From Desulfobacterales bacterium (GTDB lineage: Bacteria; Desulfobacterota; Desulfobacteria; Desulfobacterales; UBA11574): 34,594 nucleotides of DNA. This document shows, in pieces, positions 16,217 to 26,767 of this stretch (positions are counted from its first letter, which is position 1; each line of letters starts with the position of its first letter). The stretch covers positions 145,398 through 179,991 of the forward strand of contig CP070768.1 of assembly GCA_020345745.1 (NCBI GenBank). Reading direction: 5' to 3'. The notes below the pieces were generated by a model. It worked only from the letters and a program-made list of their open reading frames with translations. It had not been told where the DNA came from and searched no databases. The translations under genes and the position numbers were made by a program.

Positions 16217-17398
16217 CTAAGTTTTCCTTTTAGCGCTTTTTATTTTATGCGTTTTCACTCGTTTTTTAGCTGTTCCGATGTTCATAAGTATCCCAATAGA
16301 GGCCATATTGATCAAAAGTGATGTGCCGCCGTAACTCAAGAAAGGCAACGTAAGTCCTTTGGTCGGAAGGAGTCCGAGAGCAACTCCCATGTTAATACAA
16401 ACCTGAAGACCTATTGCCGTCGTCAAACCAATTGCCACCAGTGATCCAAAAGAGTCCCGGCTATTTTTTGCAATAATAACACCTCTCCATATGATCATCA
16501 CATATAGCCCCAAGATAATCAGAACACCAAAAAGGCCGAACTCTTCTCCAATGACCGAAAAGATAAAATCAGTATGAGGCTCAGGGAGATAAAATAGCTT
16601 CTGATACCCCTTTCCGATGCCCGTGCCCCATATCCCCCCTGAACCAAAAGCCATGAGGGAATGAACAATTTGATAACCTTCACCGGCTGGATACTGCCAC
16701 GGGTTTAGAAAGCTCATAATCCGATTCATGCGATACTCGGCATTCACCATGAAAAAATAGGCGATGGGAATCATCACGGTCAATGACAGCAAAAGATGGG
16801 TAACACGAACGCCTCCAACAAAAAGCATGATCCAGGTAATGGCCCCCAAAATTACCGTTGAACCGAAATCGGGTTGGACAATTATCAGCGTGGCAAATAT
16901 ACTAAAAACCAGCACATGAGGAAGAAAGCCGACGTAGAAATCCTTGAGTTTATCCTTTTTCTTACTCATGGAATAGGCCAGATAGATTACCAATGAAAAA
17001 CGAGCCAATTCAGAAGGCTGAAAAGTAAAGACGCCAAAACGAAACCAGCGTGTCGAACCCCCTGCTGAATACCCAAACCCGGAAATCAGGATCGCGACCA
17101 GAAAGGCCAGGGCTAAAATAAGCAACGGATATGTCAAAGAACGAAGAAATTTGTATGGAAAGTTTCTGCAAAATACCAAGATAACGATACCTAAAAGAGC
17201 AAATATAGCCTGCTTTTTTAAGAAATGGTAATCGCTTCCAAAATTTTTTAGGGCAAGGGCAGAGCTCGCGCTGTAGACCATCACGACACCAATCCCCACC
17301 AGAAAAAGAACCGGAAACAAAAGCTTGATATCATAATGCAACGGTTCCTGATCAGCTGGGCGATGAGGCCGGCTATCTCTGGTCGTTTTTTTTTTCAT
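16217..17398 (-). CDS. ftsW: Septal peptidoglycan polymerase FtsW
   Basis: A 393-residue SEDS-family membrane protein with about ten hydrophobic segments and the family's PAGEGYQIVHSLMAFGSGG loop and FIFSVIGEEFG segment. FtsW polymerises lipid II together with FtsI. Its position between murD and murG in a dcw cluster supports FtsW rather than RodA. The ATG is one base after the murD stop (TGACATG). Confidence 0.95.
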   Translation of the reverse strand: MKKKTTRDSRPHRPADQEPLHYDIKLLFPVLFLVGIGVVMVYSASSALALKNFGSDYHFLKKQAIFALLGIVILVFCRNFPYKFLRSLTYPLLILALAFLVAILISGFGYSAGGSTRWFRFGVFTFQPSELARFSLVIYLAYSMSKKKDKLKDFYVGFLPHVLVFSIFATLIIVQPDFGSTVILGAITWIMLFVGGVRVTHLLLSLTVMIPIAYFFMVNAEYRMNRIMSFLNPWQYPAGEGYQIVHSLMAFGSGGIWGTGIGKGYQKLFYLPEPHTDFIFSVIGEEFGLFGVLIILGLYVMIIWRGVIIAKNSRDSFGSLVAIGLTTAIGLQVCINMGVALGLLPTKGLTLPFLSYGGTSLLINMASIGILMNIGTAKKRVKTHKIKSAKRKT

Positions 17399-17399
17399 G

Positions 17400-18794
17400 T
17401 CAGACCTGTTTCTTTAGCTTATCGACAGCCTGGCAAAAATCGTTACCCCGCTCTGCATAACTATTATACATATCAAAACTCGAACATGCAGGAGATAAGA
17501 GCACAACATCTCCAGGGACGGCTTCTTGATATGCCAATAAGACCGCCTCATCCATCGATGATGCTGTTCGAGCCCCCCCCCTGCAAACGTCTCCAAGAAC
17601 CGATTTTATCTCCTCCTTTGCCTCACCCATAACGATTAATTTTTTCGTATGAAGGCGCACATGCTTTTCTAACGCCTCAAATGTTCCGCCCTTATCACGG
17701 CCGCCCATGATAAGGACAACTGGTTGATCGAAAGTTTCAAGTGCTCTTGCCACTGCATCAACGTTTGTCGCCTTTGAATCGTCAAAAAATCGGACATTAT
17801 CTATCTTGTTGACAAACTCTAGCCGATGAGAAAGCCCCTTAAAGTCGTTCAAGGCTGATTGAACACCCTCTAATGTCCCACCCACTGCCAACGCTGCCAG
17901 CGATGCAGCGGCTGCGTTTTCAATATTGTGACGCCCCGGAAGATTTACCATGGAAAAGTCGATGCGTAAGTTGTGACTTTCATTTGAATGGATGGTGATA
18001 TGCTGGTGATTTTTTGCCTGACCCAAACTGATGACTGCGCCCTCTTTTATCCCCACATGATGATTATTTTGATAATAAAACGGCAATTTCCGAGCCTTAA
18101 GATTCTTTCCAATCGATCGAACCAACCGGTCAGAACCATTTAACACTGCAGCATCGCTTTCTTTTTGATTCTCGAAGATCCGGGCCTTGGATCTGACGTA
18201 AGCCTCAAAATTCGAGTAACGGTCCAGGTGATCCGCACTAATGTTCAACAAAACACCAACGTTCGGTTTAAAGGTATCGATCGTATCGAGTTGGAAGCTG
18301 CTCACCTCAGCCACGACAATTGCAGCAGATTCTTTTTGTTCAACATACTCGAGTAAGGGATTACCAATATTACCGCCCACAAAAACCTTTAAACCCGATC
18401 TATCCAGCATTTCACCTAAAAGCTTAGTGGTTGTGGTCTTACCGTTAGTGCCGGTTATGGCAACAATGGGTTCCTGGATATATTTAGAAGCAAGTTCGAA
18501 CTCCCCAATAACCGGTATGCCTTTTTCTTTAGCCTGTTGAATCGGCAATAAATCATGAGGAACACCCGGGCTAAGAACGATCATATCAGCATTTACAAAG
18601 GTTTCGATATGATGTTGTTCCAATTCCATTGCTAGATTCAGACTGCGCGCTATCGGCATAAAGGGCGCCAACTCTTTTTCGCTGGCGATATCGGTGACGA
18701 TCACGGATGCGCCTCTATTTTTTGCAAACCGTGCCACAGCAATTCCTGACACCCCAAGCCCAACGATTACAATATGTCTATTTGCGAGATCCAT
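17400..18794 (-). CDS. murD: UDP-N-acetylmuramoylalanine--D-glutamate ligase MurD
   Basis: A 464-residue Mur ligase adding D-Glu to UDP-MurNAc-L-Ala. The N-terminal Rossmann part (IVIVGLGVSGIAVARFA), P-loop [12 protein letters not shown], the conserved HLDRY in the central domain, and DDSKATNVDAV and IMGGRDKG in the C-terminal domain are all present. The start is three bases after the mraY stop, so translation is likely coupled. Nothing unusual was seen. Confidence 0.96.
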   Translation of the reverse strand: MDLANRHIVIVGLGVSGIAVARFAKNRGASVIVTDIASEKELAPFMPIARSLNLAMELEQHHIETFVNADMIVLSPGVPHDLLPIQQAKEKGIPVIGEFELASKYIQEPIVAITGTNGKTTTTKLLGEMLDRSGLKVFVGGNIGNPLLEYVEQKESAAIVVAEVSSFQLDTIDTFKPNVGVLLNISADHLDRYSNFEAYVRSKARIFENQKESDAAVLNGSDRLVRSIGKNLKARKLPFYYQNNHHVGIKEGAVISLGQAKNHQHITIHSNESHNLRIDFSMVNLPGRHNIENAAAASLAALAVGGTLEGVQSALNDFKGLSHRLEFVNKIDNVRFFDDSKATNVDAVARALETFDQPVVLIMGGRDKGGTFEALEKHVRLHTKKLIVMGEAKEEIKSVLGDVCRGGARTASSMDEAVLLAYQEAVPGDVVLLSPACSSFDMYNSYAERGNDFCQAVDKLKKQV

Positions 18795-18797
18795 CTT

Positions 18798-19877
18798 TTA
18801 TCTGAGTTTTAGTGTGCTCATTGAAAGCAGCGCCAGTGCAATGGCTATGATCCAAAACCTTACAATGACTTTGGGTTCCGGCCACCCTTTAAGCTCGAAA
18901 TGGTGATGTAAAGGGGCCATTTTAAAGATTCTGCGGCCGTTCGTCACTTTGAAAAAACCGACCTGAAAGATAACCGATAGCGTTTCAATAACAAAGAGCC
19001 CTCCTACCAAAACCAGCAGTATCTCTTGCTTGGTAATAACAGCCACGGTGCCGATAGCTCCCCCTAAGGCAAGGGATCCGACATCTCCCATAAAAATTTG
19101 GGCGGGATAGGTATTGAACCATAAAAATCCCAAACCTGATCCAGCCAAAGCACCACAAAAAATAGCAATTTCTCCGCTTCCGGCGACATATTGAATTTGC
19201 AGATAATTGGCGATTCTAATATGCCCCGCTACATAGGCAAACACCATATATGCGCTAGAAGCGATAATAAATGGTCCAATGGCCAGGCCGTCAAGACCAT
19301 CTGTGATGTTGACTGCATTTGATGTCCCGATGATTACAAATGCGGCGAACAGGATATATCCCCATTTTAGATCAGGGGAAATATTTTTAAAAAATGGGAA
19401 GGTTACCTGGGTTGAAAAGTCTGGATTTAGATAGACCAATCCCCCCGTAATAATTGCAATCATCGACTGCAGTAGAAATTTATTTCGGCCGGTCAATCCT
19501 TTGTTTTGCTTTTTAATTTGCATGAGATAGTCATCAATAAAGCCAATGCATCCGTAACCTGCGGTAACCATGAGAACAATCCAGACATAACGATTGGTTA
19601 AATTGGTCCAGAGAAGCGTTGAAATGATAACCGAAAAAATAATGAGTGTTCCTCCCATTGTGGGTGTCCCGGCTTTTTTATGGTGGGTTTCCGGTCCGTC
19701 TTCTCTTATATACTGCCCGATCTGTAGATGGCTCATTTTTTTAATGACCCAAGGACCAAGTATAAAACAGATCAAAAAGGCCGTAAGACTTGCATAAATC
19801 GTCCGAAACGTAATGTATCGAAAGACATTAAAGGCCGAAATGGTTTTATGAAGCGGATATAGTAAGTGATAAAGCAT
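18798..19877 (-). CDS. mraY: Phospho-MurNAc-pentapeptide transferase MraY
   Basis: A 359-residue polytopic membrane enzyme that forms lipid I from undecaprenyl phosphate and UDP-MurNAc-pentapeptide. It has about ten hydrophobic segments. Active-site sequences are seen: [29 protein letters not shown] and the histidine-rich [14 protein letters not shown] loop. The length equals the usual 360. The start follows the murE-murF stop by five bases. Confidence 0.97.
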   Translation of the reverse strand: MLYHLLYPLHKTISAFNVFRYITFRTIYASLTAFLICFILGPWVIKKMSHLQIGQYIREDGPETHHKKAGTPTMGGTLIIFSVIISTLLWTNLTNRYVWIVLMVTAGYGCIGFIDDYLMQIKKQNKGLTGRNKFLLQSMIAIITGGLVYLNPDFSTQVTFPFFKNISPDLKWGYILFAAFVIIGTSNAVNITDGLDGLAIGPFIIASSAYMVFAYVAGHIRIANYLQIQYVAGSGEIAIFCGALAGSGLGFLWFNTYPAQIFMGDVGSLALGGAIGTVAVITKQEILLVLVGGLFVIETLSVIFQVGFFKVTNGRRIFKMAPLHHHFELKGWPEPKVIVRFWIIAIALALLSMSTLKLR

Positions 19878-19882
19878 ATATT

Positions 19883-22800
19883 TTACTGGTTAGCCCACTC
19901 AATGAGCCCTTCAACAATTGTTTCCATTGTCATCCCTCTTGAGCCTTTGACCAAAACCCAGTCGTTCGGTTCAAGCTGATATATGATGTCATTAAAAATC
20001 TCTTCCTTGGTGCCGGTAAATATATCATTCGATTTCATATCACCTTCTATGGCGCCTGTTGCCACGGCCTCAGCATAATCACCGGTGACATACAGCTTCC
20101 ATATATCTGATTTGGCGGACATTGATCCTATTTGTCGATGCAAGGATTCTGCATGTTCCCCAAGCTCAAGCATATCACCTGCCACCAGAATCCCTCGATT
20201 CCGCTTTTTTAGCGCCTTAAGGGTTTTAATGGCGGCCTCCATGGAGGCTGGATTCGCATTATACGTATCATCGATGATGTTGATTCCTTTTCGGGTCTCA
20301 ACAACATTCATCCTCCCCTTAACCGGTTCGAAATCTTCTAAACCGTCTTTTATTTCTTTTTCCGTTAAACCCATACAATAACCCACAGCTGCGGCTGCAA
20401 GTGCATTCGATACCATAAAGCCTGCCGGTGTTTTCAATTCGATATAAATGCCTGCCGTTGGCAGAAGCAAGGTAAACGACGTCCCTTCTCCATGCTCATT
20501 GACAGCCTGCGATCTGATGTCAGCCTTCTCTGAAAACCCATACAGCAGAACATTGACAGACACATCGCTAGCCAAATGTAACACTCTCGGGTCGTCAGCA
20601 TTCAGAACTGCTGTTCCAGACGGTTTGATTTTTCCCAAAAGTTCCCCTTTGGCTTTCATAACAGCATCCAAGGAGCCCAACCCTTCCAAATGTGCCGGTC
20701 CGATATTCGTAATCACCCCGATATCAGGCGAACAAATTTCCGCCAGCCTTGCAATCTCACCAGGTCTATTCATGCCCATCTCGAGAACAGCCCACTCGTG
20801 ATCGTGTGAAAGTTTCAGCAACATCAATGGCAGACCGATTTCATTGTTTAAATTTCCTCGAGTGGACAACGTACAAAAGCGTGAAGAAACGACCCCTGCA
20901 GTCATTCTTCGTGTGCTCGTTTTTCCGTTCGATCCCGTTATACCAACGACCGAAACACTTGTACGCCTACGATTAAATGCAGCAAGATCCCCAAGTGCCT
21001 TTGTCGTATTTTTTACCCCCACACAAACCACATCTCCATCGATCCCTTGTTTACCGGACAATCTATCCACTCTGTTTTTGCTGATAAGACACCCTTTTAC
21101 GCCATAGTCTAAGACATCATCTACAAATCGATGTCCGTCATGCACATCCCCTTGAATGGCAACAAAAAGTTCATCGGTCAATATCTTGCGCGAGTCGATG
21201 GAGATGTTTGAAAAAGAGTGACTCTCATCACCGCATATGAGTTCTCCTCCGGTTGCTTCAAGAATTTCTCTGGTAGTCCATGGGATGGGGCTTAAATCGA
21301 ATGTTTTCGGGTTTTTGGCTTTCAGACGCAAATGTCCTGCTTTTGGCGTATTCGGGATTTTAAGATCTGATTTAGGAGCGGCCAATTCCAAAAGCGCGGC
21401 TCTTGCTTCTTCCCGGTCATCAAAAGTAGTCGTATGGTTACCTATGATTTGGTATGTTTCATCTCCTTTTCCTGCAATGAGAACAATATCTTTTGGCCTG
21501 GCTAGCGAAATTGCCAACTTTATGGCTCGCTTTCGATCTGGCTCGACGATATATCCTTTTTTCTCAAAACCTTTATCCAGCGCTGATGGCTTATAGGCAT
21601 GGGAAGTTACGTTTTGTGTTCCCAAAATGATCTCATTAATAATCTCCATGGGCTGTTCCGTTCGCGGATTATCCGATGTGATAATGCTAAGATCACAAAA
21701 CTCTGCCACAATTTGACCCATCAAGGGTCGCTTGGTTTTGTCACGATCACCGCCACAACCGAACACACAAATGACTTTCCCTTCAGCTGATAAGCTTAAA
21801 GTAGACAACACATTTTCAAGCGCATCAGGAGTGTGAGCATAATCGACATATACGAATCGCCCTGTCTCATTCTTAATCCTTTCAAGGCGTCCCGGTACTG
21901 CCGCAACGGTTTCGATGCCAGCCTTGATGGTGGTCAGTGAAAGGTCGAGTGCAACACCTGTCCCCACGGCACAAAGAATATTTTCAAAATTGTATGGCCC
22001 AACCAAATGAGATTTTAACTCAACAGAACCTAGCGGGGTTAAAACAATTCCGGTAATGCCGTTCAGGTCGTGTTGAAAACCTTGGGGTCGTATATGGTTA
22101 TCATTCGAAAAACCTACCGAAATCACGGACGATTTCCCAAATTTTCCCTCCAGTAACTCGACCAGTTCTTGCCCTTTTTCATCGTTGCAGTTGAGCACGG
22201 CCAATATTCGCTCATTTTTGTTCTCATCACTGGAGATCTCGTTAAACAATCTCTTTTTGCAGGACCAATATGTATTCATGTCTCCGTGATAGTCTAGGTG
22301 GTCCTGACTTAGATTGGTAAAAATCCTAAGCCCGAATCGACACCCGTAAATCCTATCCAGATCAATGGCGTGCGAAGTAACTTCCATTACAACATGGGTG
22401 ATGCCAGCGCTGACCATTTCTGCCAAAATTTTTTGAAGATCAAGAGATTCTGGCGTTGTCATGGGGTTTTTAAAAATTTTTCCTGAATAGCGATAGTTTA
22501 ACGTTCCAATGACACCAACTTTCATGCCGGCTTCTGCAAGTAAATGTTCAATCAGTAGTGCGGTGGTCGTTTTGCCATTCGTGCCGGTTATCCCTATCAA
22601 AAATAATTCTTCCGAAGGGGCGGAGTAGAACTGACTCGATATTGACGCAAGAGCTTTTCTCGTACTTTCAACTTCTATGATGATCGAGTCTTTCCTAAGA
22701 GCCTTCTGGGTCACTACGGCTGACGCTCCCCTGTTGAGTGCCTCATCAATGAAATCATGACCGTCGGCGGCAAGACCCTGGATTGCTACAAACAGGCCGC

Positions 22801-23005
22801 CTGGTTTAACGTCTTGAGACCGGTAGTGAATCGATACTATTTCCGGGTCCGGTGAAAAGGAAAAAGCAGCCATGTTTGATGGGTCCACTTTCGTTGTTTT
22901 ACGATCTGTCCCCTCATCTTTGCGCTCTAAACGGGTGCCATTAACACTCACCGGATCGATCGTTTGTAGCAAATTTGAGAGTTTCATCCTACGCTTTTGC
23001 TTCAC
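19883..23005 (-). CDS. Fused MurE-MurF ligase
   Basis: One uninterrupted 1040-residue frame holds two complete Mur ligases. Residues about 1-543 are MurE: the N domain, P-loop GTNGKTTT (141-148), a KKRLF carbamylated-Lys region (about 250) and DNPR (445-448), the signature of meso-diaminopimelate-adding enzymes. Residues about 573-1040 are MurF: P-loop GSNGKTST (691-698), [29 protein letters not shown] and [10 protein letters not shown] linker of about 30 residues rich in Lys and Pro joins them. The product would add meso-Dap and then D-Ala-D-Ala. MurE-MurF fusions are known in some bacteria such as Bordetella. The MurE N-terminus has an extra charged insert (about residues 22-45). The start is GTG, overlapping the ftsI stop (GTGA). 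Confidence 0.94.
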   Translation of the reverse strand: MKQKRRMKLSNLLQTIDPVSVNGTRLERKDEGTDRKTTKVDPSNMAAFSFSPDPEIVSIHYRSQDVKPGGLFVAIQGLAADGHDFIDEALNRGASAVVTQKALRKDSIIIEVESTRKALASISSQFYSAPSEELFLIGITGTNGKTTTALLIEHLLAEAGMKVGVIGTLNYRYSGKIFKNPMTTPESLDLQKILAEMVSAGITHVVMEVTSHAIDLDRIYGCRFGLRIFTNLSQDHLDYHGDMNTYWSCKKRLFNEISSDENKNERILAVLNCNDEKGQELVELLEGKFGKSSVISVGFSNDNHIRPQGFQHDLNGITGIVLTPLGSVELKSHLVGPYNFENILCAVGTGVALDLSLTTIKAGIETVAAVPGRLERIKNETGRFVYVDYAHTPDALENVLSTLSLSAEGKVICVFGCGGDRDKTKRPLMGQIVAEFCDLSIITSDNPRTEQPMEIINEIILGTQNVTSHAYKPSALDKGFEKKGYIVEPDRKRAIKLAISLARPKDIVLIAGKGDETYQIIGNHTTTFDDREEARAALLELAAPKSDLKIPNTPKAGHLRLKAKNPKTFDLSPIPWTTREILEATGGELICGDESHSFSNISIDSRKILTDELFVAIQGDVHDGHRFVDDVLDYGVKGCLISKNRVDRLSGKQGIDGDVVCVGVKNTTKALGDLAAFNRRRTSVSVVGITGSNGKTSTRRMTAGVVSSRFCTLSTRGNLNNEIGLPLMLLKLSHDHEWAVLEMGMNRPGEIARLAEICSPDIGVITNIGPAHLEGLGSLDAVMKAKGELLGKIKPSGTAVLNADDPRVLHLASDVSVNVLLYGFSEKADIRSQAVNEHGEGTSFTLLLPTAGIYIELKTPAGFMVSNALAAAAVGYCMGLTEKEIKDGLEDFEPVKGRMNVVETRKGINIIDDTYNANPASMEAAIKTLKALKKRNRGILVAGDMLELGEHAESLHRQIGSMSAKSDIWKLYVTGDYAEAVATGAIEGDMKSNDIFTGTKEEIFNDIIYQLEPNDWVLVKGSRGMTMETIVEGLIEWANQ

Positions 23006-24720
23006 AATGCGACCATTAATTTTTCTGATTTACCTGTTGGAGATATATCCATATAATCGATGATTTTCTCAGCGATATTTTTGAAAGCTGGTGCAGCCAC
23101 CACTCCACCGTAATGATTTTTCTGGGGTTCATCAACCACAACCAAAATTGCAACTTTCGGGCTTTCGGCGGGTAAGAATCCAACAAAAGACGATATATAT
23201 TTATCTTTGGTATATTCTCCTTTTTGGTTTATTTTTTGCGCGGTTCCGGTTTTACCACAAACAGAATACCCTTCAATGGCAGCATTAACACCCGTGCCGC
23301 CTTCTGTAACCACCGTTCGCATCAGTCGTCTCACGGTAAGTGCTGTTTTGCTCGAAACCGCTCGTCGATTTTTTTTTGGCCTAAAACTTTTAATCAAGCG
23401 TCCATTCTGATCGGTTATCCCCTGCACGATATAAGGCCTCATGAGTATTCCATCATTGGCGATAGCACATGTCGCCGTAATCAGTTGCAAGGCGGATACA
23501 GAAATCCCCTGGCCAAAGGATATGGCACCGGTATCAATCTTTGTCCATCTTTGATAAGGTGCAAGACTTCCTGCCGACTCCCCGGGACAATCGACCCCGG
23601 TCTTTGTTCCAAATCCAAAGTCACGCAAGGTTTTGTATAGCCGTTTAGCACCGGTGGTTTCGATAAATTTTATTGCACCTATATTGCTCGAATGTTTGAT
23701 GATCTGCTGCAAGGATAACCATCCGTGCTTGTGGGTGTCGTGAACAACATTGCGGCCGATCTTGTAAGCACCGTTTTCGCAATAAAAAATGCTATTGGGC
23801 GTAGAGCTGCCCGACTCTATTGCAGCCGCGGCACTGAAAACCTTCATGGTGGATCCCGGTTCAAATGGATCGGTTATAATCCTATTTCTCCACAGTTCTT
23901 GGTTAAAGTTGCTGACCGTATTTGGATTAAAAAAGGGAACGTGGGCTAGCGCCAATATGGCTCCTGTTTTGGGTACCATGACAATGGCCATTCCGGATCT
24001 CGCTGAAAACGCTGCAACTGCATCGCTGAGCGCTTTTTCGGTGATGTATTGGATGGTTCGATCAATGGTAAGGACAAGATTGTTCCCACTATAATTCAAA
24101 AAGGTTATTTTCTCAGCATCGAATCCGCGACCTAAGGCATCTTTTAAAATCATAAATTTTGATGTTTTGCCTCTAAGATAACTGTCATAATAGAATTCTA
24201 AGCCCTCGATGCCTTGATCATCGATATCTGTGAATCCTAGAACTTGAGCAGCACTGATTTTGCTGGGGTAGAACCGGTTGTGCTCTGGAATAAAATCGAT
24301 ACCGGTGATACCAAGATTTCTCACAGCCTCACCTTCTCTTGGCGTAACCTGGCGTTTGATCCATACAAACTTTTTTCCAGAAGTCAGTTTTCGAACAAGC
24401 ACATTCTTGTCTATTTTAAGAACTTTTGACAGCAACCTTGCGGTTGTTTTTTTATTATCAACCTGCACAGGATGTGCAGCTATCGATGTAACATCGATAC
24501 TCACGGCCATTTCTCTGAGATTTTTATCGTATATCTTGCCCCGTTTTCCAGACGATTTTACGATCGACTCATATTGGTTTGCCGCTTTTTGTGACAACCA
24601 CGCACCGCAATACACCTGCAGATAAACTGCCTTGGCACCGATCGTTGCAAAAAAGCAGCTAAAAACGATACCAACCAGTATCATTCGAAAGCGAATATAT
24701 TTTTTATCATCGGTTTTCAT
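23002..24720 (-). CDS. ftsI: Septal transpeptidase FtsI (PBP3-type)
   Basis: A 572-residue class B penicillin-binding protein that cross-links septal peptidoglycan. One N-terminal membrane span (about residues 13-35), the dimerisation domain with GKRGKIYDKN, then the transpeptidase domain with the three active-site motifs: STMK (Ser290, Lys293), SSN (344-346) and KTGT (490-493). There is no PASTA domain. Four-base overlaps with ftsL upstream (ATGA) and murE-murF downstream (GTGA) indicate tight coupling. Confidence 0.95.
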   Translation of the reverse strand: MKTDDKKYIRFRMILVGIVFSCFFATIGAKAVYLQVYCGAWLSQKAANQYESIVKSSGKRGKIYDKNLREMAVSIDVTSIAAHPVQVDNKKTTARLLSKVLKIDKNVLVRKLTSGKKFVWIKRQVTPREGEAVRNLGITGIDFIPEHNRFYPSKISAAQVLGFTDIDDQGIEGLEFYYDSYLRGKTSKFMILKDALGRGFDAEKITFLNYSGNNLVLTIDRTIQYITEKALSDAVAAFSARSGMAIVMVPKTGAILALAHVPFFNPNTVSNFNQELWRNRIITDPFEPGSTMKVFSAAAAIESGSSTPNSIFYCENGAYKIGRNVVHDTHKHGWLSLQQIIKHSSNIGAIKFIETTGAKRLYKTLRDFGFGTKTGVDCPGESAGSLAPYQRWTKIDTGAISFGQGISVSALQLITATCAIANDGILMRPYIVQGITDQNGRLIKSFRPKKNRRAVSSKTALTVRRLMRTVVTEGGTGVNAAIEGYSVCGKTGTAQKINQKGEYTKDKYISSFVGFLPAESPKVAILVVVDEPQKNHYGGVVAAPAFKNIAEKIIDYMDISPTGKSEKLMVAL

Positions 24721-25013
24721 GGAACGATAATCATCTGCTCCGGTTTTGGTGTGTCTAGACCCAGTTGTTTTTTTGCAATTGCTGCGATCCGATCTGGAGA
24801 TTTCAGACTAGCAAGCTCAATTTTCAAGTTATTTTGTAAGGCAACAAGTTCCTGGTGATAACGAGATGCATTTAAGATGTCATATCCAACCCCGATATAT
24901 TGAACCCGGCACCATGCATACAAAAAGAGCTCAGAGATAAATATCGTCAGAAAGACAATCCACATACCGATCGTCTTCACTTTGTTGCTTTTTTTTGGCG
25001 CTTTATGTGACAC
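24717..25013 (-). CDS. ftsL: Cell division protein FtsL
   Basis: A 98-residue bitopic protein with a basic N-terminus, one membrane span (about residues 17-35) and a short periplasmic coiled-coil part (YHQELVALQNNLKIELASLK) ending in an RIAAIAKKQLGL motif common to FtsL. The sequence is poorly conserved, so the call leans on its size, topology and place between rsmH and ftsI. It starts with GTG sharing one base with the rsmH stop (TAGTG). Confidence 0.87.
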   Translation of the reverse strand: MSHKAPKKSNKVKTIGMWIVFLTIFISELFLYAWCRVQYIGVGYDILNASRYHQELVALQNNLKIELASLKSPDRIAAIAKKQLGLDTPKPEQMIIVP

Positions 25014-25954
25014 TATATTCTCTCTATGGCCCTTAGCTTTGCACTTCTCGCCATGGGATTTTTTATAATTTCTTCTTCAGAAGGGCGGACGGGTTTTTTC
25101 GTCAAAGAACAGACTTTTCTTTTTTTATTGCAAACACACTCCGGGAAGTCCGGTGGACACACACACGTCTTTTCCAGATCTCTTATTCGCGTTTTTACGA
25201 TTCTGTCTTCAAGGGAGTGAAAAGAAAGAATACAGAGACGGCCTTTGGGACTTAGGAGATCCTCAACATTTGCCATGAATAATTCGAGCTTTTCTAGCTC
25301 TTTGTTGACGGCGATTCTAAGCGCCATAAACGCGCGTGTGGCGGGATGAATTTTTTGATTAAATTTTGCTCTTCCAGGAACGGCGTCATACACAATTTGA
25401 GCAAGCTGCGAACTCGATCGGATTGATTTTCGCTTTCTTTCCTTAACTATCTTTTTGGCTATCTGTCCTGCCCAGCGCTCTTCCCCATATTCTTGAAATA
25501 TTTTCCGAAGGTTTTTTTCCTCCATGTTGTTGATTAAATCTTCAGCCTTTGTGCCAGCCCCTTGATTCATCCGCATATCGAGCGGTTCATCTTTTTTAAA
25601 ACTGAAACCCCTGCCACTCGATTCGATTTGAAAAAGCGAAACACCAAGATCAAGCAGAATACCGTCTACCGCAGTTATTTCTAACCGCTTTAAAATATTA
25701 GGAAGGTTTACAAAGTCGTCATGAAAAAGACGGACATTGAATTCAAACGATTTTAAAACTTTCCTTGCATTTTCGACCGCAACGATGTCTTGATCTATGC
25801 CGATGAGCAAGCCATCTGGAAGAATCCTAGCGCAAACGGCTCTCGCATGCCCCGAACCACCAAGCGTGCAGTCCACATAGATTTTTCCTGGCCTACAGTT
25901 AAGATAACCAAGCACTTCTGGCAGCATCACTGGGATATGTCTGAACAGCACCAA
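25013..25954 (-). CDS. rsmH: 16S rRNA m4C1402 methyltransferase RsmH
   Basis: A 313-residue SAM-dependent enzyme (formerly MraW) that methylates N4 of C1402 in the ribosomal P site. SAM-binding motifs are DCTLGGSGHA and DGILLDLGVS; the family-specific GRGFSF, DMRM and ILSFHSLEDRIVK are all present, as is the C-terminal RPSEEEI...NPMARSAKLRA. The start is TTG at 25954 or GTG one codon later, just after the mraZ stop. Confidence 0.95.
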   Translation of the reverse strand: MVLFRHIPVMLPEVLGYLNCRPGKIYVDCTLGGSGHARAVCARILPDGLLIGIDQDIVAVENARKVLKSFEFNVRLFHDDFVNLPNILKRLEITAVDGILLDLGVSLFQIESSGRGFSFKKDEPLDMRMNQGAGTKAEDLINNMEEKNLRKIFQEYGEERWAGQIAKKIVKERKRKSIRSSSQLAQIVYDAVPGRAKFNQKIHPATRAFMALRIAVNKELEKLELFMANVEDLLSPKGRLCILSFHSLEDRIVKTRIRDLEKTCVCPPDFPECVCNKKRKVCSLTKKPVRPSEEEIIKNPMARSAKLRAIERI

Positions 25955-25955
25955 A

Positions 25956-26402
25956 TTATAGCCCTAATTTTGCAATTTCGTTTCTTACGTCCTCCTTTTT
26001 CATATCTTCTTCCAAATTAATATTTTCCTTATCCCAGTTTTCCCGAGCCCAGATTTCAAAGTGATCGAGGACGCCAACAAGCACGACTTCTTTGTCAAAC
26101 TCCGCATATTGCCTTAAGGTTGGAGGGATCAAAATACGATCCTGCTTATCACAATTACACTCAAAAGCTCCTCCAATGAAGACCCTTCTGAACCGGCGCA
26201 TGCTTTCGCTTTTTTCAGCAAGGGACAATATTCGGCTTTCTATTTTATGCCATTCATTAAAGGTATAGGCCACAAGGCCTTTATCCATCCTTGAAACCAT
26301 CAAACCATTTGAGCCATCGGCTTTAATGACGTCTCGGAACCTGGCCGGTATGATTAAGCGTCCCTTTACATCGATAGTATGAAATGAGCTGCCTCTAAAC
26401 AT
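25956..26402 (-). CDS. mraZ: Transcriptional regulator MraZ
   Basis: A 148-residue double-SpoVT/AbrB-like protein. The two DxxxR repeats are in DVKGRLIIPARF and CDKQDRILIPPTLR. MraZ forms rings that bind repeated boxes upstream of its own gene and controls the dcw operon, of which it is the first gene. Three such boxes and a promoter are visible at 26409-26470. A GGTG ribosome binding site is four bases before the ATG and overlaps the proximal box. Confidence 0.96.
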   Translation of the reverse strand: MFRGSSFHTIDVKGRLIIPARFRDVIKADGSNGLMVSRMDKGLVAYTFNEWHKIESRILSLAEKSESMRRFRRVFIGGAFECNCDKQDRILIPPTLRQYAEFDKEVVLVGVLDHFEIWARENWDKENINLEEDMKKEDVRNEIAKLGL

Positions 26403-26408
26403 TTTTCA

Positions 26409-26435
26409 CCATATGAAACCACTTTAATCCACTTT
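26409..26435 (-). promoter_or_regulatory. MraZ operator, three boxes
   Basis: Read on the minus strand, AAAGTGG (26429-26435), AAAGTGG (26419-26425) and CATATGG (26409-26415) repeat with an exact 10-bp period. MraZ operators in Escherichia coli and Mycoplasma are TGG(G)- or AAAGTG-type boxes at this spacing. They lie between the promoter and the mraZ ATG, so binding would block transcription start and perhaps the ribosome binding site. Confidence 0.75.
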
Positions 26436-26441
26436 ACTAAA

Positions 26442-26470
26442 ATCAAAGTACATTTTTCAGTAAGTGTCAA
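26442..26470 (-). promoter_or_regulatory. Sigma-70-like promoter of the dcw operon
   Basis: A perfect -35 TTGACA (26465-26470) and a -10 TTTGAT (26442-26447, four of six consensus bases) are separated by exactly 17 bp on the minus strand. Initiation about 7 nt downstream would give a leader of roughly 30 nt containing the MraZ boxes. Confidence 0.7.
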
Positions 26471-26767
26471 GGGAAAAATGAATAGAAGAATAAAAATTTT
26501 TATAATAATTCATAAATGTTAAATCAATAATGAAGGTTCTGATATGAGGTGGATCATTGTGGATTAATATGATTTAACGAGGTCATATAGGTGTTATGTT
26601 CAAGTGAACGCCAAAAAAAACGTTCCAGAAAATCGCCGGATCATTTCATTCAGGCTCACAAAAAATGGGCCCGCGCTTAGGGTCTTTAATTAAAGGTTGC
26701 AAAGGATTTCAGGGGATGTCCGGAAAAAAATAGTGAGAAAAATCAGGCATATAATAAATGGCCTCGT
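26471..26767. other. Gene-free spacer upstream of the dcw promoter
   Basis: About 300 bp between the dcw promoter and the small membrane protein gene. It holds only short AT-rich palindromes (GTTCAAGTGAAC near 26599-26610; GAACG/CGTTC around an A-run near 26608-26627). No open frame, terminator or recognised RNA was found. Confidence 0.5.
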
